DNA of 64,000 nucleotides from the NCBI GenBank assembly GCA_021324545.1, contig JAJPIX010000040.1, forward strand, positions 1-64,000, read 5' to 3'. Positions 19,612 through 29,351 of the stretch are shown piece by piece. The notes under the pieces are model-generated. The model was not told where the DNA came from, ran no database searches, and saw only the letters and a list, made by a program, of their open reading frames with translations. The translations under genes and the position numbers were made by a program. This DNA is from Alphaproteobacteria bacterium. Its GTDB lineage: Bacteria > Pseudomonadota > Alphaproteobacteria > Micropepsales > Micropepsaceae. How positions within the stretch are numbered: the first letter of the stretch is position 1; every line of letters starts with the position of its first letter.

Positions 19612-20400
19612 TCACCACTTGAGGGATTTCGCCGGCTGCCGCGCGGCATTTTTCACGACGCCGGCGATGCGCCCGTTGGCAAAGGAGGCCACACGGTCGC
19701 CCATGTCCGCGATCGCGACGTTGTGGGTGATGATGACCGACGTCGTGCCCAGCTCCGCGTTGATGCGTTCGATGGCCTGAAGGACGATGACGCCGGTGGG
19801 CGAATCCAGCGCGCCGGTGGGTTCGTCGCACAGGAGGATTTCGGGGCGCTTGGCAATGGCCCGCGCGATCGCCACGCGCTGCTGCTCGCCGCCCGACAGT
19901 TGCGCGGGAAAATGATTCTGGCGGTCCTCCAGGCCGACGATGGCCAGCGCGTCGGACGGCGTCATGGGACGGGATGCAATTTCGGTGACAAGGGCGACGT
20001 TTTCCTTCGCCGTCAGGCTGGGGATCAGATTGTAGAACTGGAAGACGAAGCCGACATGATCGCGGCGATAACGCGTGAGCTCGCGCTCCGACATCGTTGT
20101 CAGATGATGATCCCTGAAGAGAACGTCGCCCGCGCTCGGCCGGTCGAGCCCGCCCAGAATGTTGAGGAAGGTGGATTTGCCCGAACCGGACGGTCCGAGC
20201 AGCACGAGCACTTCGGATTCGAAAATGTCGAGCTCCACGCCGCGCAGCGCCGCGACATCCACTTCGCCGGAACGGTAGATTTTCGTCAGCCCGTGCACAT
20301 GAAACGCCACGGCCCCGCGCGCAAGATCCGTCGGTGCGGACCGGATGTCAGTTGCCCGTGCCATGATGGCTGTCCGCCAGTTCCGCTTGCGCAAGTTCAC
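19612..20400 (-). CDS. ABC transporter ATP-binding protein (MacB/LolD/DevA type)
   Basis: Walker [15 protein letters not shown], signature [16 protein letters not shown], Walker [14 protein letters not shown]. Actual start may be internal ([12 protein letters not shown], 20362). Confidence 0.93.
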   Translation of the reverse strand: MNLRKRNWRTAIMARATDIRSAPTDLARGAVAFHVHGLTKIYRSGEVDVAALRGVELDIFESEVLVLLGPSGSGKSTFLNILGGLDRPSAGDVLFRDHHLTTMSERELTRYRRDHVGFVFQFYNLIPSLTAKENVALVTEIASRPMTPSDALAIVGLEDRQNHFPAQLSGGEQQRVAIARAIAKRPEILLCDEPTGALDSPTGVIVLQAIERINAELGTTSVIITHNVAIADMGDRVASFANGRIAGVVKNAARQPAKSLKW

Positions 20401-20700
20401 GCATCATAAGCACAGCCGGCCGCAAAAAGGGCCGGCAACCGCCACGTTCGGCGCGCCGGTCAACGGTCCCGATTTTCTATATTCCGGCGCCATGGACCGC
20501 CTTGATCGACCTCAAAAAAACGGCCCGCGCGCCCGCATTTTGCAGGCGATTTGCCCTGCGAATGAGTTGCGGCGCGCCCGGCGCCACATAGCTTGCAGAA
20601 CCGTCAGCCAATCCTGATTGAGGACTGCGCCGGCTCACCCCACATTCCCTTGCGTGACCGAGAGCCCCCTTCAACGTCACGGCAACGAGGAGACTGACCA

Positions 20701-20886
20701 ATGTTGAAACTTCGGAAGTTGGCGCTTCCAGCCGCTGTGCTGTTTGCGCTTGGTACTACGGCAGCGATTGCCTCCGACAATTCGGCGGATCGCGGCGGCG
20801 TGGAGCGCAACAGCCCGGACAAGCCGGAGAAGCCCGAAAAGCCGCACAAGGATCGGCCTGACCGTCCGGAACGCAATCACCGCTGA
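20701..20886 (+). CDS. Small secreted Pro/Lys/Asp-rich protein
   Basis: 61 aa with signal-peptide-like N-terminus MLKLRKLALPAAVLFALGTTAAIAS and tail PDKPEKPEKPHKDRPDRPERNHR; good GAGGAG RBS; terminator follows. Confidence 0.65.
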   Translation: MLKLRKLALPAAVLFALGTTAAIASDNSADRGGVERNSPDKPEKPEKPHKDRPDRPERNHR

Positions 20887-20910
20887 TTGACCGCGAAGGA
20901 CTGCACACAG

Positions 20911-20946
20911 AACCTCCGTCCGCACCCGCGGGCGGAGGTTTTGTTC
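20911..20946 (+). terminator. Rho-independent terminator
   Basis: AACCTCCGTCCG-cacccg-CGGGCGGAGGTT followed by ttgttct. Confidence 0.75.
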
Positions 20947-21017
20947 TCAGGGAAGTTACGTATATCGCGCGCGCGCCACACTCCTAGATTCGCGTGGAAC
21001 GAGCATCGAAGGCGCCG

Positions 21018-21791
21018 ATGGCCCACCAGATCATCCGCTTTGCCGCCGCGGTCTGGCTTGCGGCCGGCGTCCCCGCGGACGCACAAACGCTCACGCTGAG
21101 CGGGGCCGCAGATTACAGCAGCGGCCATTACGGCCAGGCCATCCCGACCGAGATTCTCTTCGAGTCCGTTTCCGGCAAGCTCGAATATCAGGATACCGCC
21201 GTGACGCTGACGGTGCCCTACTTGCGCATCACGGGCCCCGCCGATTTCGTGCCCGATACCGGCGTCGTGCGGCCGTCGAACGGCCCTGCCAGAAGCACCC
21301 GCGAGGGCCTTGGCGACATCACGATCGCGGTGGATCAGGATGTGACGCCCGACGCCTTCGACACGACGTCCATAGACCTGATCGGCAAGGTGAAGCTTGG
21401 AACGGCAGACGAAAAGACGGCCCTCGGCACGGGCGAAAACGATTACTATGCCGAAATCGATCTTGCGCAGACCGTGTGGACCGACGGTTCGCTGTTCGCC
21501 GCATTCGGGCGCCGCTTCACAACCGACACGCAGGAAACGCTGCTGCATGACGTGTGGTACGCATCGGCGGGCGGAAGCTGGAAAGTCACGCCGGAGCGCA
21601 GCCTGGGCGCGATGCTCGATTTCCGCCAGCATGCCGCAACCGGCGCCGGCAACGTTCTGGAAGCGACCGTTTACGGCACGCAAAAGCTCAATGCCGACTG
21701 GAAGCTGATGCTATATGTCGTAAAGGGGTTCGCACCCGGCAGTCCCGCGCTCGGCGGCGGACTGGTGCTGAGCCGCGCCGTTTCCCTCTAG
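21018..21791 (+). CDS. Putative secreted/outer-membrane beta-barrel protein
   Basis: Signal-like MAHQIIRFAAAVWLAAGVPADAQT; alternating strand pattern, ends ALGGGLVLSRAVSL. Confidence 0.6.
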   Translation: MAHQIIRFAAAVWLAAGVPADAQTLTLSGAADYSSGHYGQAIPTEILFESVSGKLEYQDTAVTLTVPYLRITGPADFVPDTGVVRPSNGPARSTREGLGDITIAVDQDVTPDAFDTTSIDLIGKVKLGTADEKTALGTGENDYYAEIDLAQTVWTDGSLFAAFGRRFTTDTQETLLHDVWYASAGGSWKVTPERSLGAMLDFRQHAATGAGNVLEATVYGTQKLNADWKLMLYVVKGFAPGSPALGGGLVLSRAVSL

Positions 21792-23084
21792 CCTCGGAAA
21801 TTCGATTCGGAAGATGCTGCCGTGCGGGCTGTTGGCGCGCACCGAAACCTGCGCGCCGTGAAGCTCCGCCATTTCGCGCACGATGGCCAGGCCGACGCCC
21901 GCACCCTTGCTCCTGGGGTTGCGCCAGAACGGCTCGAAGATGGCGCGCGCATGTTCGGGCGGGACGCCGGGGCCTTCGTCGCAGACTTCCACCGTGGGCG
22001 GATCGGCAAAGCCGCGCGTGATCACGCGGCCGCCGCGCGGGGAATGACGAACGGCATTGTCCAGGAGATTGCGCAGCGCCACTTCGATCGCGGGCGCGTA
22101 GCCGCGGATGCTGACATGCCCACAATCGGCATCGAGCTCCATTTTCACGCCCTGGGCCAGCGCGCGGGGCACTTCGCGCGCCACCGCCTCGCGCGCGACG
22201 GCGCAGAGATCCACCACCGCGTCAGCCCGGGCGCGGCGGGAGGCAAGCTCTGTGACGATCAGAAGCTGATCGATCAGGCGCGCCAGCCTCAGGATTTCGG
22301 CACGCGCGTCGGCCAGCGGCGCCCCTTCGCGGGCCAGCCGCTCGGCCAGCACCGCGAGCGGCGTACGCAATTCATGGGCGACGGTGGCGGAAAACTGGCG
22401 CTGCGCGGAAAAGCCCCGATCAATGCGGTCGAGGCTTTCATTTACCGCCTGCACAAGGGGCAGAAGCTCCGCAGGCGTTTTGGCTTCGCTCAGACGCGCG
22501 CCATTGCGGCCCGGCTCGATGTGCCGGGCTTCGCCGGCCAGCTGCTTGACCGGGCGCAGACCGCGGCGCAGCGCGAATGTGGCCAGCGGAATGGTGACGA
22601 TCATCAGCGCAAGAAGAAACGGAAGGATTTCATCCCGCAGCTCATCGCCCAGCCAGCCGAACCAGGTTGCCGCGTTGTACGTCACGGGAAAAAAGACGAT
22701 ACGCACCAGACCATCGGGCCCCATGCGCTCGGCCTGATAGGAGAAATTGAGATCCCAGCTTTCGATGGCGCTGCGGCGCGGCCAAAGGATGGCCGGCTTG
22801 CCGGAGCGGCCGTCATAGACCGCAAAGCGCAACGCAGAGAGGATGGGGCTCGCCGCGACCGCCTTCTCGTCAATGGAGATGCGGCCGGTTGCGTCAACGC
22901 CAATGAGCGGCACGATGGCGTCGGCGCTCTGTTCCAGCGTCCTGTCAATCGCCGGCTTGAAGCCTTCCTCGTCGGTGTAAAGCGTTACGGCAATGCCGAT
23001 GGCCGGCGCCAGCGCAAAGATGGCCGCAAGCTGCACGATCAGCCCGCGCGCAAGCGAACGCGGCCGCTTCAGGGCGACGTGCAC
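21711..23084 (-). CDS. Two-component sensor histidine kinase
   Basis: HAMP-like region, H-box FSATVAHELRTPLAVL, N-box LRNLLDNAVRHSP, G1 EVCDEGPGVPPE. Confidence 0.92.
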   Translation of the reverse strand: MHVALKRPRSLARGLIVQLAAIFALAPAIGIAVTLYTDEEGFKPAIDRTLEQSADAIVPLIGVDATGRISIDEKAVAASPILSALRFAVYDGRSGKPAILWPRRSAIESWDLNFSYQAERMGPDGLVRIVFFPVTYNAATWFGWLGDELRDEILPFLLALMIVTIPLATFALRRGLRPVKQLAGEARHIEPGRNGARLSEAKTPAELLPLVQAVNESLDRIDRGFSAQRQFSATVAHELRTPLAVLAERLAREGAPLADARAEILRLARLIDQLLIVTELASRRARADAVVDLCAVAREAVAREVPRALAQGVKMELDADCGHVSIRGYAPAIEVALRNLLDNAVRHSPRGGRVITRGFADPPTVEVCDEGPGVPPEHARAIFEPFWRNPRSKGAGVGLAIVREMAELHGAQVSVRANSPHGSIFRIEFPRLEGNGAAQHQSAAERGTAGCEPLYDI

Positions 23085-23824
23085 AGCATGTATCCCACGC
23101 CGCGGATGGCGTGAACCTCCGCGGCGGCGTGATGTTCCATGAGCTTGCGGCGCAGGCGCGAGACATTCACTTCCACGACGTTGGAGCTGACATGCTCATC
23201 GGGCGCATAGGCCGCGCGCATCACGGCATCGCGGTCCACCACCGTCTCGGCCCGCCGCATGAGCAATTCCAGAATCGCAAGCTCGCGGCGCGGCATGTTG
23301 AGCCTGCGCCCGCCGATGCGAAGCTGGCGGCGGACGGTATCGAGCTCGATGTTCACATAGGTCAGATTCTTGCCCAGGGCGCCGCCCGGCCTTCGCAGAA
23401 GGGCGCGCACCCGCGCCAGCAGTTCGTCGGGCTCGAACGGCTTCGACAGATAATCGTCGGCGCCGGCATCCAGGCCGCGCACTTTGTCGTCCAGCCCGCC
23501 GCGGGCCGTGACTGCAATGACCGGCAGCGAACGCTGCGCGCGGCGCCAGCGCTTCAGAAGATCAACGGCGTCGCCGTCGGGCAGATTGAGGTCGAGAAGC
23601 ACAAGATCGTAGCGCGTCTTTTCCACCGCGGCGGCGGCGCGGGCAATTGTGGACACGCAATCGACGGCATGGCCGTCTTCCCGCAGGCGCCCGGAAATGG
23701 CTTGCGACAGGCGCGGATCGTCTTCAACCACGAGCAGCCGCGTGGCGGGCCGTTCGGCCGCACCCCTGGGCGAATGCTCCGCGTCGGTTTCAATCTGCGC
23801 CACGGCCATGATCCGTTTGGCCAC
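23069..23824 (-). CDS. OmpR-family response regulator
   Basis: REC domain (LLVVEDDPRLSQ, DLVLLDLNLPDGDAVDLL, AVTARGG) plus winged-helix C-terminus (LNMPRRELAILELLM, VEVNVSRLRRKL, IRGVGYML). Confidence 0.92.
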   Translation of the reverse strand: MAKRIMAVAQIETDAEHSPRGAAERPATRLLVVEDDPRLSQAISGRLREDGHAVDCVSTIARAAAAVEKTRYDLVLLDLNLPDGDAVDLLKRWRRAQRSLPVIAVTARGGLDDKVRGLDAGADDYLSKPFEPDELLARVRALLRRPGGALGKNLTYVNIELDTVRRQLRIGGRRLNMPRRELAILELLMRRAETVVDRDAVMRAAYAPDEHVSSNVVEVNVSRLRRKLMEHHAAAEVHAIRGVGYMLCTSP

Positions 23825-23927
23825 AGACTAGACGCGGCGGGCAGCCGACGGGTTGATCTGAATCAAGCGCGATTTTCGCGGGAAGAACGGCAAGCCGCGC
23901 GCCACATGGCGCCGCGGGCCGAGACGG

Positions 23928-25364
23928 TCAGAGGGCAATGTCCAGCGTGCAGGTGACGCCGGCCGGGGCGAAATCGAATTGGGCGCGGCCGAGATCGGAG
24001 AGCACCCGCTCGATGAGCATGGAGCCAAACCCCTTTTTCTCCGGCGGCAAGACCTGGGGCCCGCCGGATTCGCTCCAGTGCAACAGGAGCCTTGGCGGCG
24101 CGCCCGGCGCCAAATGCCAGCCCAGTTCCACCCTGCCCTTCTCGTTGGACAAGGCGCCGTATTTGACGGCGTTGGTGGCCAGCTCATGCAGCGTGAGCGT
24201 AAGGAGCATGGCCTTGTTGGCGTCGAGAGACATGCCCGCCCCGCCTTCCATCGCGATGCGCGCGCGGAAATTCTCGCGGAACGGCAGAAGCGCCTGCTGC
24301 ACGACATCGGCCAGGTCCGCACTGTTCCAGTTTTCCGCCGTCAGAAGATCATGGGCCCGCGCCAGGGACATGAGCCGGCTGGAAAATGCCTCGCGGTCGG
24401 CGGCGGGGCTGTTGCGCAACGTCTGCGCCGCCATGGCCTGAACCGTGGACAGCGTGTTCTTGATGCGGTGGCGCATTTCGCTCATCAGCAGCTTTTGCCG
24501 CTCGGCCTGGCGCTTGCGCGCGGAGATGTCGCGCGCAATCTTCGAGGCGCCCACGATACGGCCGCGGCTGTCTTTCACGGGCGAAATGCTGACCTCGACA
24601 TCCACCAGGCTTCCGTCCTTGCGCCGCCGCACGGTTTCGTAATGCTCGGTGCGCTCGCCGCGCCGGATGCGTGCGATGATCTCCGGTTCTTCATTTTCAT
24701 GTCCGGGCGGGATGAGCATTGTGATGGGCCGGCCGATCGCTTCATCCGCCCGATAGCCGAACAGCCGCTCGGCCGCCGCATTCCAGCTGCGGATCACCCC
24801 GTCCAGGTCCTTGCTGATGATCGCATCGTCGGAGAATTCCACGATGGCCTTGAGCATGGGCGCCTGGACATCGGCGGCGACGCGTTCGGACATTCTCGTG
24901 AGCAGGTTGAGCGCGCCCGTGAATGCGCCAGCCTCATCGAACAGCGGCCGCGAACTGGCGCGGAAGGGCACGCGCGTGCCGTCGGGCCGCTCGGCAATCG
25001 CTTCGCCGGTGGCCGCGCGCCGCTCGCGAATGCAAACGGCCATCGCACATTCGTCGTGCCGCATCGGTCTGCCGCCGGCGGTGTAGAGCTTCCATGATCC
25101 GCACCATCTGGTTTCGCCGATCTCGGGACGCACGCCCCAAAGCTCTGCGGCGGCCGGGTTGAAATAGGTGATCCGGCCCAGCGCATCGGCCGCGCAAACG
25201 GCGGCCGGCAATTGATCGAGCATGTCGCGGAACGCGGAATCCGCCAGCGGAGCGCGCGGCAACGCTGTCTGCCTGATGCAGCGCCCTGTCTTTTCGCCGT
25301 CGGAACGGTTTATCATCATTGCCACGAGAGCTGGTTCAAAGAGACCCCCGATACCGACCAACAC
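23928..25364 (-). CDS. PAS-domain HWE/HisKA_2-type sensor kinase
   Basis: Two PAS regions; MRHRIKNTLSTVQAMAAQTLR, HELATNAVKYGALS, FGSMLIERVLSDL. Start may be about 25319. Confidence 0.87.
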   Translation of the reverse strand: MLVGIGGLFEPALVAMMINRSDGEKTGRCIRQTALPRAPLADSAFRDMLDQLPAAVCAADALGRITYFNPAAAELWGVRPEIGETRWCGSWKLYTAGGRPMRHDECAMAVCIRERRAATGEAIAERPDGTRVPFRASSRPLFDEAGAFTGALNLLTRMSERVAADVQAPMLKAIVEFSDDAIISKDLDGVIRSWNAAAERLFGYRADEAIGRPITMLIPPGHENEEPEIIARIRRGERTEHYETVRRRKDGSLVDVEVSISPVKDSRGRIVGASKIARDISARKRQAERQKLLMSEMRHRIKNTLSTVQAMAAQTLRNSPAADREAFSSRLMSLARAHDLLTAENWNSADLADVVQQALLPFRENFRARIAMEGGAGMSLDANKAMLLTLTLHELATNAVKYGALSNEKGRVELGWHLAPGAPPRLLLHWSESGGPQVLPPEKKGFGSMLIERVLSDLGRAQFDFAPAGVTCTLDIAL

Positions 25365-25501
25365 ATCAGCCGGCCGTTCCGTTCCGGGCCGTGACGGCGG
25401 CCGGACAGCAAATCCTTGGCGGTTGCATCGGCCTCCCCGCGATGAATTTCAGCCAAGCCCATGTTGCAAATGCACGATCGCGAAAGCCTTTGTTCCGGTT
25501 G

Positions 25502-25522
25502 CGGGCCAGATGGCCCGTTTTT
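25502..25522 (+). terminator. Orphan Rho-independent terminator on + strand
   Basis: CGGGCC-AGAT-GGCCCG-TTTTT, with no annotated + strand gene immediately upstream. Confidence 0.6.
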
Positions 25523-25595
25523 CGCACTCGGGCATGGCGAGTGCCGGACGCGGGGGCGGCGTGGTAAGCTACGATGAACTGAAGGGGAAATTTCC

Positions 25596-25781
25596 ATGAA
25601 ATTCTTCACCACGCTTGCAGGGATTCTGTTTCTGGCCGGTGCCGCCGTTCACGCCTATCGCCTGTATGCGGGCTTCGCCATCACGGTGAACGGTTTTTCG
25701 GTGCCTGTCACCTGGAGCTGGGCAGCGGCCGGCATCGCGCTGGTGATGGGCCTTGGCCTCCTTGCCGAAGCGCGGCGCTGA
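25596..25781 (+). CDS. Small membrane protein
   Basis: 61 aa with two predicted TM helices; RBS gaaggggaaatttccATG. Confidence 0.65.
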   Translation: MKFFTTLAGILFLAGAAVHAYRLYAGFAITVNGFSVPVTWSWAAAGIALVMGLGLLAEARR

Positions 25782-25799
25782 ACGGCGCTTTGCGCCGCC

Positions 25800-26606
25800 T
25801 CACACGTGCTGGCCGCCGTTGATGTGAAGCTCCGCGCCGGTGACGTAGGACGACTGATCCGTGCACAGATACCAGATGGCCTTGGCCACTTCTTCGGGCA
25901 GGCCAAGCCGGCGCAACGGAATGTTCTTCACCAGATCGGCGGTGCCGGGCGACAGTATCGCCGTGTCGATTTCGCCCGGCGCAATCGCATTCACGCGCAC
26001 GCCCAACGGCCCGAAATCGGCCGCCATTTCGCGGGTGAGCGCAGCCAGCGCCGCCTTGGACGTGGCATAGGCGCTGCCCGCGAAAGGATGCACGCGGCTG
26101 CCCGCGATGGAGGTGACATTGACAATCGCCCCATGCGCTGCGGCCAGCTCTTCCATCAGCCCGCGCGCGAGCCAGATGGTGGAAAAGAAGTTCACCTCGA
26201 ACACCTGGCGCCAGAGCGCCATGGGCGTGTTCAGCGTGTTAAGCCGGATGCCGCCGCCCGCGGGTACGGCATCGTTTCCCGCATCGCCGCGCGCCGTGGA
26301 ACCCGCACCGCCCTTCGGGCTGATGCCGGCGTTGTTGACGAGCGCATGCAGCTTGCCATCCGCAAGGCGGGCGCGCATCTCGGCGATGGCGCGCAGCGTA
26401 TCGTCCGGATCGGAGAGGTCCACCTGGATGTGGTCTTCCGGCCCGGCCGCCCAGGGGCAGTTTTCCGGAAAGGCGTGGCGCGAACAGGTGATCACCCGCC
26501 AGCCGGCGGAGGCAAAGCGCTTCACCGTCGCATGGCCGATGCCCCGGCTTGCGCCGGTGAGGATCAGCGTCTTGCGCTCTTCGGTGTCGCGCCTGGTTTC
26601 GGCCAT
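25800..26606 (-). CDS. SDR-family oxidoreductase
   Basis: TGASRGIGHATV, NNAGIS, SxxxY region SAYATSKAAL; start MAETRRDTEERKT. Confidence 0.92.
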   Translation of the reverse strand: MAETRRDTEERKTLILTGASRGIGHATVKRFASAGWRVITCSRHAFPENCPWAAGPEDHIQVDLSDPDDTLRAIAEMRARLADGKLHALVNNAGISPKGGAGSTARGDAGNDAVPAGGGIRLNTLNTPMALWRQVFEVNFFSTIWLARGLMEELAAAHGAIVNVTSIAGSRVHPFAGSAYATSKAALAALTREMAADFGPLGVRVNAIAPGEIDTAILSPGTADLVKNIPLRRLGLPEEVAKAIWYLCTDQSSYVTGAELHINGGQHV

Positions 26607-26655
26607 GGGCCAAGTGTAGCCCAATTTCCCCGGCCGGGCCTATGATCCGGCGGGC

Positions 26656-27639
26656 CTATGAATCCTTTGCCAGTTTCCGCAATTCGGCCCGCACCAGCGC
26701 CTCGAGCCGTGGGCCTGTCAGGGATGAAAGCGACGCCAGCGATTGCGTGCGCGCGGCATCGGCCACGATTTCATAGCCGATGAAATAGCCGCTGCGCGCC
26801 GGCAGGCCCTTGTGAAGCCGCGCAGCATCGGCCGGATCGCCCGAGAGGAATTCGGCATAGAGCGTGCCATCCGCCGAATCCATGTCGCCCAGAAGCTTCC
26901 GCGTGAGATGCGGCATGTGAGGGGCAAGCGCGCTGCGCAAGTCAACCGGCGACAACAGGATCTGCTGCTCGCTGAGCCCCGGGTTCAGCACGCGCTCGGC
27001 ATAGGTCGCAAAGCCTTCGGCCCAGATCCAGAACCACAGCGGCATGCCATCACCGGCCGCCACCGTGCGGAACGGATCAATCTTCCGGAAGTGGTAGAGA
27101 TGAAACAGCTCGTGTTCCACGAGCGGCGCGAGGTGGGCGCTGTCGAGCGGCACATCCGAGGCCGCGATGCTGTCGAGCCCCAGAAGCAGCGTGAACGTGC
27201 CGTTCACGGGCCGCTGCTCGCCGGTGAAGCTGTCGAGCGAGAGCGTGAGATAGACCGGAACGGACGCGCCGAGATCGGGAAACTTCGCGCGGAAGGCCGC
27301 CAGATATTCCGGCAGGCTTGCGAGCAATATGTCGTGCGCCTTCTGCATGCGCGCTGCGCGCCTGGGCAGGTCTGCCAGAATTTCGGCGATGCGCCGGTTC
27401 AGCGCGGCGTCATAATCGGCGCCGGAGAGCGGAACGATCTGCGGCTGAAACACCTCCGGATGCCGCGCCACGATCATCTGGCGGAAAAGGGCAACCTGCG
27501 CCTCCGCCGGCAGGCCCTTTGACTTCTGTTCGAACGCCTGGACATCCGGCATGAGGTCGGTGACGCGCATGGCGGTTTGCGCCTGCGCGGGCGCCGCGAG
27601 CATTGCGGCCAGGACAGCGGCAATCGCAATCGTCTTCAT
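26656..27639 (-). CDS. Secreted putative Zn-metallopeptidase-like protein
   Basis: 327 aa; signal peptide MKTIAIAAVLAAMLAAPAQAQT; HExxH motif in LVEHELFHLYHF. Confidence 0.6.
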   Translation of the reverse strand: MKTIAIAAVLAAMLAAPAQAQTAMRVTDLMPDVQAFEQKSKGLPAEAQVALFRQMIVARHPEVFQPQIVPLSGADYDAALNRRIAEILADLPRRAARMQKAHDILLASLPEYLAAFRAKFPDLGASVPVYLTLSLDSFTGEQRPVNGTFTLLLGLDSIAASDVPLDSAHLAPLVEHELFHLYHFRKIDPFRTVAAGDGMPLWFWIWAEGFATYAERVLNPGLSEQQILLSPVDLRSALAPHMPHLTRKLLGDMDSADGTLYAEFLSGDPADAARLHKGLPARSGYFIGYEIVADAARTQSLASLSSLTGPRLEALVRAELRKLAKDS

Positions 27640-27735
27640 GCGCGGCAGGCTAACCCGTTTCCCCTAGCGCGCAGAAATGCTTTTGCGCGGACGCCGGTTT
27701 TGCATCCGCCGCATGGGCAAAAAACTGGTTGGAAT

Positions 27736-28653
27736 TCAGCCGCGTGCGAAAACCGGCGGCTGTTCCAGCCCCGCCGGATCCTGGTGGATGATCACCTGCG
27801 CATGGGGGAACGCCGCGCAAACGTCGGCTTCGACCTGATCGCTCACCTCATGCGCGCGCAAGAGGCTGATCGTGGGATCAAGCTCGATGTGGAACTGGAT
27901 GAAGGTGTTGATGCCGGCCGCGCGCGTGCGCAGATCGTGGATGTTCCTCACTTCGGCATGGCGCAGCACCACGGATTTGATCCGGTCGCGCTGATCGTCG
28001 GGCAGCTCGCGGTCCATGAGCTGATTGTAGCTCTGAACGAACACTGTCCAGGCGCTCCACGCCAGAATGACCGATATGGCGATGCCGATGACGGGATCGG
28101 CCTCCAGCCAGCCGAACTGCGACGACAGGAAAATGCCCACGATCACCCCGCCGTTGACCAGAAGATCGCCCACGTAATGCATGCGGTCGGCGCCGACGGC
28201 TACCGAATTCGTGCGCCGCACGGTCAGCTGCTGGAACGCCACCAGCGCCAGCGTGACCGCGATCGCGGCCACCATCACCGCGATGCCGACAACCGGCTGC
28301 TCCACCTTGTGCGGGGCGATCAGGCGGCTTGCCGATTCAATCAGCAGGAACGCCACCGATCCCGAAATGAACGCCGCCTGGAAAAGGCCGGCCAGCGGCT
28401 CGGCCTTGCCATGGCCGAAACGATGCTCGCGATCGGCCGGCATGAGCGCATGGCGGATCGCCAAAAGATTGATCGACGAGGTGAAAACATCCAGCGCGGA
28501 ATCCGCCAGCGACGACATCATGGCGATGGAGTCGGTTACGATATAGGCGACGGCCTTGACGACGACGAGAAGCGAGGCGACCGCCACCGCCGCCCATGCC
28601 GCCCGCTGCATCATGCGGGCCTGAGACCTGGCCATGTCGGCGGCGGAACTCAC
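27736..28653 (-). CDS. Cation diffusion facilitator family transporter
   Basis: 305 aa; GTG start; [43 protein letters not shown]. Confidence 0.93.
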   Translation of the reverse strand: MSSAADMARSQARMMQRAAWAAVAVASLLVVVKAVAYIVTDSIAMMSSLADSALDVFTSSINLLAIRHALMPADREHRFGHGKAEPLAGLFQAAFISGSVAFLLIESASRLIAPHKVEQPVVGIAVMVAAIAVTLALVAFQQLTVRRTNSVAVGADRMHYVGDLLVNGGVIVGIFLSSQFGWLEADPVIGIAISVILAWSAWTVFVQSYNQLMDRELPDDQRDRIKSVVLRHAEVRNIHDLRTRAAGINTFIQFHIELDPTISLLRAHEVSDQVEADVCAAFPHAQVIIHQDPAGLEQPPVFARG

Positions 28654-29276
28654 GGGAAGAGCCGCTCCGTGCGCCAGGGCGCGGCCGCGGTGTCGCGGCG
28701 ATAGACCAGCCGGTCGTGCAGGCGGAACGGCCGATCGCGCCAGAATTCGATCTCGAGCGGCGCGACGCGATAGCCCGACCAGTAGGGCGGCCGGGGAACT
28801 TTCGCGAGGGCGTATTTCGCGGCGTATCTGGCGATCTCTTTCTCGAACACGAAGCGGCCTTCCATCGGGCGGGACTGCGCAGACGCCCAGGCGCCGATCT
28901 GGCTGTCCTTGGGGCGCGTGGCGAAATAGGCGTCCGCCTCTTCGGGCGCGACCGGCGAGACCGGCCCGCGCACGCGCACCTGTTTTCTGATCGTCTTCCA
29001 GTGCAGCACGAGCGCCGCGTTGGGGTTGGCCGAAAGTTCCCGTCCCTTGGCGCTTTCGGTGTTAGTGTAGAAGACAAAGCCCCGCGCGTCGGCGGCCTTG
29101 AGCAGCACCATGCGCACATTGGGGTGCCCCTGCGCGTCGGCGGTGGCGAGCGCCATGGCGTTGGGTTCGTTGGGCTCGGACTTCCCGGCCTCATCCATCC
29201 ATTCGGCGAAGAGGGCGAACGGATCAAGGCCCTCCCTGATCCCGCCATCGTCCATGGGTCCGCCAATCTGGCTCAT
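28650..29276 (-). CDS. pdxH: Pyridoxamine 5'-phosphate oxidase
   Basis: Start [65 protein letters not shown]. Confidence 0.95.
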   Translation of the reverse strand: MSQIGGPMDDGGIREGLDPFALFAEWMDEAGKSEPNEPNAMALATADAQGHPNVRMVLLKAADARGFVFYTNTESAKGRELSANPNAALVLHWKTIRKQVRVRGPVSPVAPEEADAYFATRPKDSQIGAWASAQSRPMEGRFVFEKEIARYAAKYALAKVPRPPYWSGYRVAPLEIEFWRDRPFRLHDRLVYRRDTAAAPWRTERLFP

Positions 29277-29351
29277 GGGGCGGAAATAGCACCTTGGCGG
29301 CCCACTTCCTATATTGTGCCCCGGTCCCGATTCCGGGCCCGTGGAGAGGCC

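Noticed and set aside
17792-19780. 662-aa plus-strand ORF
   Set aside because: Antisense to the FtsX-like permease; His/Arg-rich with no domain pattern.
16034-20400. HlyD-FtsX-ATPase cluster as a novel export system
   Set aside because: Matches the common DevBCA/MacAB-like exporter organisation; no associated cargo or biosynthetic gene seen.
25222-25612. 125-aa(+) and 98-aa(-) ORFs across the kinase upstream region
   Set aside because: No motif; the + frame runs through the terminator and hairpins and into the next gene's RBS.
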